From contig NZ_KE384179.1 in NCBI RefSeq assembly GCF_000424385.1, forward strand, positions 1 to 64,000: DNA of 64,000 bases, in the 5' to 3' direction. Below the pieces are notes generated by a model. That model was not told where the DNA came from and did not search any database. It worked only from the letters and a program-made list of their open reading frames with translations. The translations under genes and the position numbers were made by a program. Numbering within the stretch: the first letter of the stretch is position 1; each line of letters begins with the position of its first letter. Source of the stretch: Butyrivibrio sp. LC3010 (GTDB taxonomy: Bacteria; Bacillota; Clostridia; Lachnospirales; Lachnospiraceae). Positions 59,160 through 64,000 of the stretch are shown piece after piece.

Positions 59160-60822
59160 GAAGGCCCTTTATTCATTTATAGCCTTTATAGCATTTATTC
59201 TGATGCTCATGGCAGCGCAAGCCATTCTAAAACCTGAAGGAGCTGACAGAGTAGAAGTTTTACGGAATGGATGGTATGTTCGCTATAATCAAACTGAGTA
59301 TGACAATGTAAAGCTTTCTGATCTTAGAAGGCTTATTGGTAACGGAACATTTAGAGGCGACCGGGTTATACTGACCAAGCCAGATGTTGATTTCACAGGG
59401 TTATCTGATCCTGCCCTAATGATAGAACCCAATTTCAGCGCCTATATAGTCAGTATAGACGAACTGGAAATAGAGCATAAGTTCCTGGATAATTTTGAAA
59501 AAAATGAGTTTGTCGGCAGTGAAAGGAATTTTGTTATCCTTCCAAAAAAGTTAGGGAAACACGAAATTACCATAGAACTGTTTGTGGGTGAAGATGGTGC
59601 CTATAATTTCTATGATGCTCCGATTTTTGGAGAATATACTGATCTTTTTAGGTTTGGCATCTATAACAATATGTTCATATTCACAATTTCTGCCTTTCTG
59701 ATAATCTTTGGCTTTATGTTTTTCTTAATTGCTCTTGGCTTTGAGAGCAACTTTCCGGAGATCAGAATGCAGATGTTTTCGGCACTTTTATTCATTGATC
59801 TGGGAGTATGGTTCCTTACTCAGTTCAAGCTTCTTGATCTTTTTATGGAAATAGGAAATCGGCAAACAGAGGCTGAATATATTTCTCTTTATCTTATAGT
59901 GCCACTCATGTACATGGTCCTGGGCAGCATGAGAAACTATCTAAAGAAAAAGAGTTTTCTAGTTTTCGCTACTATAGGAACCTTGTTGTCATTTCTTCCT
60001 ATTATCCTTCATTACACAGGACAAATGCATATTAATCAGCTTCTGTGGCTGTATCAGTTAAATGCACTTACATTGATCATTTTTATGTTCGTAATGCTTT
60101 TTGGAGATGCCAAGAACAGGAGTATCCCTCCGTCACAGAGAGTACAGCTTGTGGGGCAGGCCATTTTGGGAGCCACCTTTATTATAAATGTATTTTTCTA
60201 TTACCTTGAGGTGGCCGGAATAATGGAGCAGATCATGCTCTCCAAGAAGATAGTTCCTCTTGGAGCACTTTGCATGGTCTTTGCAACCCTGGTCAATTAC
60301 TATATCTATATTTCCGCATCTATTGCCAGAAAAAAAGAGTACCAGTCCCTTACACACTATGCCTATGCAGATGGCCTTACAGATATCCCTAACAGAGCAA
60401 GACTTGATAAATACATAGCTGATATCATCAAAAAGAATATTGATTTTTGTATTATCAGCATTGACCTAAATGGGCTTAAGACTATTAATGATATCCAGGG
60501 GCATCTTATGGGAGATAAATACATAAGGGAATTTGCCGGCGTTTTAGAAGAATGTGTTGCGAACAGGGGATTTATTGCAAGATGCGGCGGTGATGAATTT
60601 ATTGCTGTTCTTAGTGGGAATAATCTCGAACAAGCAGAAATAGTGATAGAGGAAATAAAAGCTGCACTTGATAAACTTAACCGGGAGGACCCTGAGCTTA
60701 ATCGAAGCGCAGCTTTTGGCTATGCATACAGGCATGAAACCGATGGCAATAATTGGAATGATATTTATTTTCTTGCAGATGAGAGAATGTACAAAAACAA
60801 AGCTTTCATCAAAGGGAAGTAA
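59152..60822 (+). CDS. Membrane diguanylate cyclase with 7TMR-DISM-like sensor (second of two)
   Basis: A 556-residue paralogue of the preceding gene with the same layout: TM helix, extracytoplasmic domain with LRNGWYVRYNQTEYDNV (compare the neighbour's SGWSVQYGEKKYENV), seven TM helices and GGDEF. RCGGDEFIAVLS near residue 478 is intact, as are DGLTDIPNRARL and IDLNGLKTINDIQGHLMGD. Start ATG after AAGGAG, inside the last codons of the upstream gene, so translation is coupled. Two diverged sensors made in equal amounts could form a heterodimer or respond to related ligands. Confidence 0.9.
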   Translation: MLKKALYSFIAFIAFILMLMAAQAILKPEGADRVEVLRNGWYVRYNQTEYDNVKLSDLRRLIGNGTFRGDRVILTKPDVDFTGLSDPALMIEPNFSAYIVSIDELEIEHKFLDNFEKNEFVGSERNFVILPKKLGKHEITIELFVGEDGAYNFYDAPIFGEYTDLFRFGIYNNMFIFTISAFLIIFGFMFFLIALGFESNFPEIRMQMFSALLFIDLGVWFLTQFKLLDLFMEIGNRQTEAEYISLYLIVPLMYMVLGSMRNYLKKKSFLVFATIGTLLSFLPIILHYTGQMHINQLLWLYQLNALTLIIFMFVMLFGDAKNRSIPPSQRVQLVGQAILGATFIINVFFYYLEVAGIMEQIMLSKKIVPLGALCMVFATLVNYYIYISASIARKKEYQSLTHYAYADGLTDIPNRARLDKYIADIIKKNIDFCIISIDLNGLKTINDIQGHLMGDKYIREFAGVLEECVANRGFIARCGGDEFIAVLSGNNLEQAEIVIEEIKAALDKLNREDPELNRSAAFGYAYRHETDGNNWNDIYFLADERMYKNKAFIKGK

Positions 60823-60865
60823 TCGTGTTTTTTGAGGCAGCCTCGTTGCTTAATAATAATTCGTA

Positions 60866-62044
60866 TTAATGATGGAAGAATCTCATTCCTGTAAATGCCA
60901 TAACCATATCGTGGTCATTAGCAGCCTGAATTACATTATCATCTCTTACAGAACCACCAGGCTGTGCTACATATTTTACACCACTCTTGGCAGCTCTTTC
61001 GATGTTATCGCCGAAGGGGAAGAATGCATCTGAACCAAGGGCAACATCTGTATTCTTATCAAGCCATGCTCTCTTGTCAGCATCTGTGAATACTTCAGGC
61101 TTAACCTTGAAAAGGTTCTGCCACTTTCCATCAGCAAGCACATCCATGTAATCAACACCGATATAAAGGTCGATTGCATTGTCTCTGTCTGCGCGGCGGA
61201 TATTATCAAGGAAAGGAAGCTCCAATACCTGGGGTGACTGTCTGAGGAACCAGTTGTCAGCCTTAGAACCTGCAAGTCTTGTGCAATGAATTCTTGACTG
61301 CTGGCCTGCACCTATTCCGATTGCCTGTCCACCCTTAACATAGCATACAGAGTTTGACTGAGTATATTTCAAAGTAATAAGTGAGATCAGAAGATCCTTC
61401 TTTGCAGCATCAGGAAGATCCTTGTTGTTTGTAACAATGTTCTGAAGCATGTTGTCATCGATAACAATATCGTTATGTCCCTGCTCGAATGTAATTCCGA
61501 ACACCTGCTTTTTCTCAAGAGCTGCAGGCTTGTAGGAAGGATCAATCTTTATTACGGCATAGTTACCGTTCTTCTTTGCCTTAAGGATTTCAAGTGCCTC
61601 ATCTGTGTAATCAGGAGCGATGATTCCGTCTGAAACCTCTCTCTTAATAAGACGCGCTGTATCCTCATCACAGGTGTCTGAAAGTGAGATAAAATCACCA
61701 AAGGATGACATTCTGTCAGCGCCTCTTGCCCTTGCGTAAGCACTTGCCATAGGTGAAAGATCTCCAAGATCCTCAACCCAATAGATCTTCTTTTCAATGT
61801 CTGTAAGCGGAAGACCTATAGCTGCACCTGCAGGTGAAACATGCTTAAAAGATGTAGCAGCAGGCATTCCGGTTGCAGCCTTTAATTCTGATACAAGCTG
61901 CCAGCCGTTGAAAGCATCAAGAAGGTTGATATATCCCGGCTTTCCGTTTAAAACCTCTATAGGTAAATCTGAGCCATCTTCCATGAATACTCTTGAGGGC
62001 TTCTGATTAGGATTGCATCCATATTTAAGTGCTAATTCTTTCAT
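60866..62044 (-). CDS. Phosphoribosylaminoimidazolecarboxamide (AICAR) formyltransferase, stand-alone domain
   Basis: A 392-residue protein corresponding only to the transformylase half of PurH. KYGCNPNQKPSRVF at the start, GMPAATSFKHVSPAGAAIG (catalytic Lys-His pair), YARARGADRMSSFGD, SNSVCYVKGGQAIGIGAGQQSR and DAFFPFGDNIERAAKSGVKY are all PurH-family landmarks. It converts AICAR to FAICAR with 10-formyl-THF. The missing IMP cyclohydrolase step is supplied by the upstream gene, 47 nt away. Start ATG after GGAGAG. Confidence 0.94.
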   Translation of the reverse strand: MKELALKYGCNPNQKPSRVFMEDGSDLPIEVLNGKPGYINLLDAFNGWQLVSELKAATGMPAATSFKHVSPAGAAIGLPLTDIEKKIYWVEDLGDLSPMASAYARARGADRMSSFGDFISLSDTCDEDTARLIKREVSDGIIAPDYTDEALEILKAKKNGNYAVIKIDPSYKPAALEKKQVFGITFEQGHNDIVIDDNMLQNIVTNNKDLPDAAKKDLLISLITLKYTQSNSVCYVKGGQAIGIGAGQQSRIHCTRLAGSKADNWFLRQSPQVLELPFLDNIRRADRDNAIDLYIGVDYMDVLADGKWQNLFKVKPEVFTDADKRAWLDKNTDVALGSDAFFPFGDNIERAAKSGVKYVAQPGGSVRDDNVIQAANDHDMVMAFTGMRFFHH

Positions 62045-62091
62045 TATATTCTCTCCTTAACCTTCATAGGTTTTTTCAAAATTATCTTAAA

Positions 62092-62802
62092 TTATTTAAC
62101 GTTCTTGTTCACAATACGTGTCTCATATTTTCCTGTCTCAATATCGATGAAACGTGTAAAAAGTGATACCTTGTTGTCTGCGTTTAAGTTTTCCCAGATC
62201 ATGTTTGTAAACTCATCGATATTTCCTGAGATTTCAACCTCTGTAGGCTCTCCCTCATAGCTGGGAAGCGGATTGCCATCACCCATGTATGTGTGGATAA
62301 AATAGCCTTTTCCTGCCTTAGGATTCTCATAAGTATATGTAAATCTGAGGCATGTTGAAGGATCATTATGATCACTCTTAAGGATTGACATTGAGATGTC
62401 ATATTTTCCATCATCGATATGCATAAGTCCTGAAATTCTGGGGGTATAATTAGGTGCATCAGGCTCAAACTCTCTTGTTCTTAAAGATTCCTCAAAAGAC
62501 TGTCCTGCTTCCATAAGATCATAGATAGTATCTGTCTGGTCACCATTTGTAACTATTGTATACTCACCTCTTACGCGAACAGGAGCATATATTATAAGGC
62601 TAGGATCTTCAAGCTTTGCGGGATCAAATGCCTCTGTGCGGATGCCTTCGCCCTCTGTAACAAAAACTCTGTTTCTGCTGTTCTCACTTCTTCCCATGAT
62701 GAAATATGCTGTTACCGCATACTTTCCGTCTGCGCTTGTTCCGATAACAATTCCTCTTCCCGGATAAGCATTTGAACTAAGTTCATTCTTTAAATTTACC
62801 AT
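62092..62802 (-). CDS. IMP cyclohydrolase, PurO-like (PF07826 type)
   Basis: A 236-residue protein beginning MVNLKNELSSNAYPGRGIVIG, with YAVTAYFIMGRSENSRNRVF and GNPLPSYEGEP later. These are features of the archaeal-type PurO IMP cyclohydrolase family, unrelated to the PurH cyclohydrolase domain. It closes the purine ring to give IMP. The start is the ATG after AAAGGAG at 62802. A ZTP riboswitch precedes it, and the AICAR transformylase gene follows, so the last two steps of IMP synthesis are in one operon. Confidence 0.92.
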   Translation of the reverse strand: MVNLKNELSSNAYPGRGIVIGTSADGKYAVTAYFIMGRSENSRNRVFVTEGEGIRTEAFDPAKLEDPSLIIYAPVRVRGEYTIVTNGDQTDTIYDLMEAGQSFEESLRTREFEPDAPNYTPRISGLMHIDDGKYDISMSILKSDHNDPSTCLRFTYTYENPKAGKGYFIHTYMGDGNPLPSYEGEPTEVEISGNIDEFTNMIWENLNADNKVSLFTRFIDIETGKYETRIVNKNVK

Positions 62803-62845
62803 TTTGACTCCTTTCATCATCGACGTTTAGATTGTAAATATGCAA

Positions 62846-62950
62846 AAACCGCCTGGACATACCATTATCTAAACGGCTGCCCAGGCGGTCGACAAATCAA
62901 TATAAGCTGCACTTCCTCGTGGTAACCCACTTATCCGCCAGTCGTGCAAC
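62846..62950 (-). ncRNA. ZTP (pfl) riboswitch with overlapping terminator
   Basis: On the minus strand ACTGGCGG, then GTGGGTTACCAC and GAGGAAGTGCAGC, and after a linker the conserved CCGCCTGGGCAG of ZTP riboswitches. The 3' conserved helix sequence also forms a perfect 9-bp terminator stem (62881-62889 with 62848-62856) with five T after it. This is the known design: binding of ZMP or ZTP, which builds up when 10-formyl-THF is short, prevents the terminator and turns on purine and folate genes. Confidence 0.92.
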
Positions 62951-63016
62951 AACTTTACTTTAAACTAAAACTTTCAGAATTTCAATTAGTGTTTTTTAAC
63001 AAATTTCATCTGTCAG

Positions 63017-63158
63017 TTACTGTTCACACCTTACGGTGCTCACAGCAACTGGATTTGCCCATTCCAGTTGCCTTCGGCAAAGGGGCAAATCCTATATTCA
63101 AGACGTAGAACATTCTCACGCTCAGCGCAGCAAGTGCGCAGAGCTGTCTGAACAGTAA
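63017..63158. repeat. Nested inverted repeats at the end of the receiver gene
   Basis: TTACTGTTCA (63017-63026) pairs with 63149-63158. Inside are two mutually exclusive hairpins: 63045-63053 with 63063-63071, and 63051-63060 with 63083-63092, which share three bases. A further TTGCC/GGCAA palindrome lies between. The right arm lies within the final codons of the receiver gene. Confidence 0.7.
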
Positions 63159-64000
63159 CATCTGTCATCATCTTTGATAAGACTTTCAAGTGTATCAAAT
63201 ACCACATCAGGCTCCACCGGCTTGCTAAGGTGGGCATTAAGTCCCGCCTGCAGACTTCGCTGAACATCCTCATCAAAAGCATTAGCCGTAAGTGCAATTA
63301 TGGGGATTTTCTTTGAATCCGCCCTGTCAAGGGCTCTGATGGCCATAGTTGCCTGGAGTCCGTCCATTTCTGGCATTCTCATATCCATAAGAATCGCATC
63401 GTAGTACCACTCGGGATGAGACTTAAACAATTCAACAGCAATCCTGCCATTTTCTGCATGATCTGCTTCAATATTTCTCATACTAAGCACCTTCTGCATA
63501 ATCTTTGCATTGACCTTGATATCTTCAGCCAAAAGAACTCGCCTGCCCTCCAGGTTTGCCTTATCAGTCCTTGCGGAGTTCTTGATATTTTTCTGGATCA
63601 GAGCCTCCTTAAACTGTTCGAGCACGAAAGAAGTATTAAGGGGTTTTGATGCAAAACTGTCAGCACCGGCACTTATAGCCTCATCCAACACATCCTCCCA
63701 CTGCTGCGAGGTGAGGATAATGATTGCTGAATCATCGCCTATTACCTCCCGCAATTTCTTTGTTGTTTCAATTCCATCCATCTCAGGCATTTTAAGATCA
63801 ACCAAAATGAGGCTGTAGGGTTCCCGTCTTGCCTGACGGAGCTTTACCATCTCGATTGCTTCTTTTCCTGAGCTTGCGATCTCTGATACAATGCCTACTT
63901 TCTCAAGCTCAACATGGGCATGCTCGCAGGCTATCTGATCATCATCTATGATAAGAACCGTTGTTTCATGAGGATTGATTTCTCCAATATTCTCATCGCT
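63122..64000 (-). CDS. Double-receiver response-regulator protein (partial, continues beyond the window)
   Basis: The frame is open to the right edge, giving 292 residues of the C-terminal part. Receiver 1 has VLIIDDDQIACEHA, LILVDLKMPEMDG (phospho-Asp) and ASKPLN. Receiver 2 has RVLLAEDIKVNAKIM, AILMDMRMPEMDG and HLSKPVEP, so both are complete. No output domain follows. The missing N-terminus is probably a sensor histidine kinase, as in other hybrid kinases with two receivers. The last dozen residues (CYCSDSSAHLLR) fall in an inverted-repeat region and may be a recent extension. Confidence 0.9.
   Translation of the reverse strand, partial: SDENIGEINPHETTVLIIDDDQIACEHAHVELEKVGIVSEIASSGKEAIEMVKLRQARREPYSLILVDLKMPEMDGIETTKKLREVIGDDSAIIILTSQQWEDVLDEAISAGADSFASKPLNTSFVLEQFKEALIQKNIKNSARTDKANLEGRRVLLAEDIKVNAKIMQKVLSMRNIEADHAENGRIAVELFKSHPEWYYDAILMDMRMPEMDGLQATMAIRALDRADSKKIPIIALTANAFDEDVQRSLQAGLNAHLSKPVEPDVVFDTLESLIKDDDRCYCSDSSAHLLR

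Overview
The window is a low-GC Gram-positive chromosome segment with strong GGAGG-type ribosome-binding sites. Its gene content resembles Lachnospiraceae, probably a Butyrivibrio or Pseudobutyrivibrio relative. The grounds are AddAB instead of RecBCD, a TPP riboswitch on thiT, a ZTP riboswitch on a split purine pair (IMP cyclohydrolase plus stand-alone AICAR transformylase), a VTC/DUF4956/CotH triad, a Crh-like HPr, and many GGDEF and hybrid-kinase genes. The genus is inferred from content only. I found no rRNA, tRNA, CRISPR array or complete insertion sequence.

Layout. 1-3.9 kb is an accessory stretch: a gene end inside a 26-bp inverted repeat, a secreted orphan, a 34-codon orphan, a two-gene ATPase + TOPRIM module that looks like a split OLD/PARIS/AbiL-type defence system, an AT-rich region with repeated motifs, and a truncated EamA-type transporter. 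3.9-13.8 kb holds two divergent signalling units. Leftward is a degenerate kinase-receiver protein, an LRR protein, a DUF2201/VWA-like protein and a MoxR ATPase. Rightward is a CheB-CheR-PAS-kinase-receiver giant followed by an HPt protein. 13.9-17 kb is an ABC importer (COG2984/4120/1101) and 17.4-18.9 kb an AGCS symporter. 19.2-23.2 kb holds a zinc-ribbon Ltp-domain membrane protein, a histidine phosphatase and a PcrA/UvrD helicase.

23.5-26.8 kb is the VTC-DUF4956-CotH operon. 27.2-32.7 kb holds a MATE exporter, two orphans, a degenerate GGDEF/EAL protein with a repeated leader, and a PH-domain protein. 32.8-44.2 kb is a run of ten closely spaced leftward genes from valS and folC through an MBOAT/SGNH acyl-transfer cassette to RidA, a TPR lipoprotein and a D,D-carboxypeptidase. 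44.2-47.6 kb has an AT-rich gap with DnaA-box-like sites, a DinG-like helicase-nuclease and the Crh-like protein. 47.8-49.8 kb is asnA and riboswitch-controlled thiT, which converges on addBA (49.8-57.2 kb). 57.4-60.8 kb has two tandem diguanylate cyclases, 60.9-63 kb the ZTP-controlled purine pair, and the window ends inside a double-receiver protein.

The most unusual theme is a set of palindromic repeats. A 128-bp structured element occurs as a tandem pair with compensatory base changes (5.55-5.80 kb). A 67-bp element occurs twice at exact identity, each time beginning in the T-tract of an intrinsic terminator (27.0 and 47.2 kb). An ~87-bp leader repeat carries its own ribosome-binding site (31.9-32.1 kb). 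There are also minisatellites of 12, 37, 45 and 60 bp. Several of these run into the 3' ends of genes and supply the last codons.
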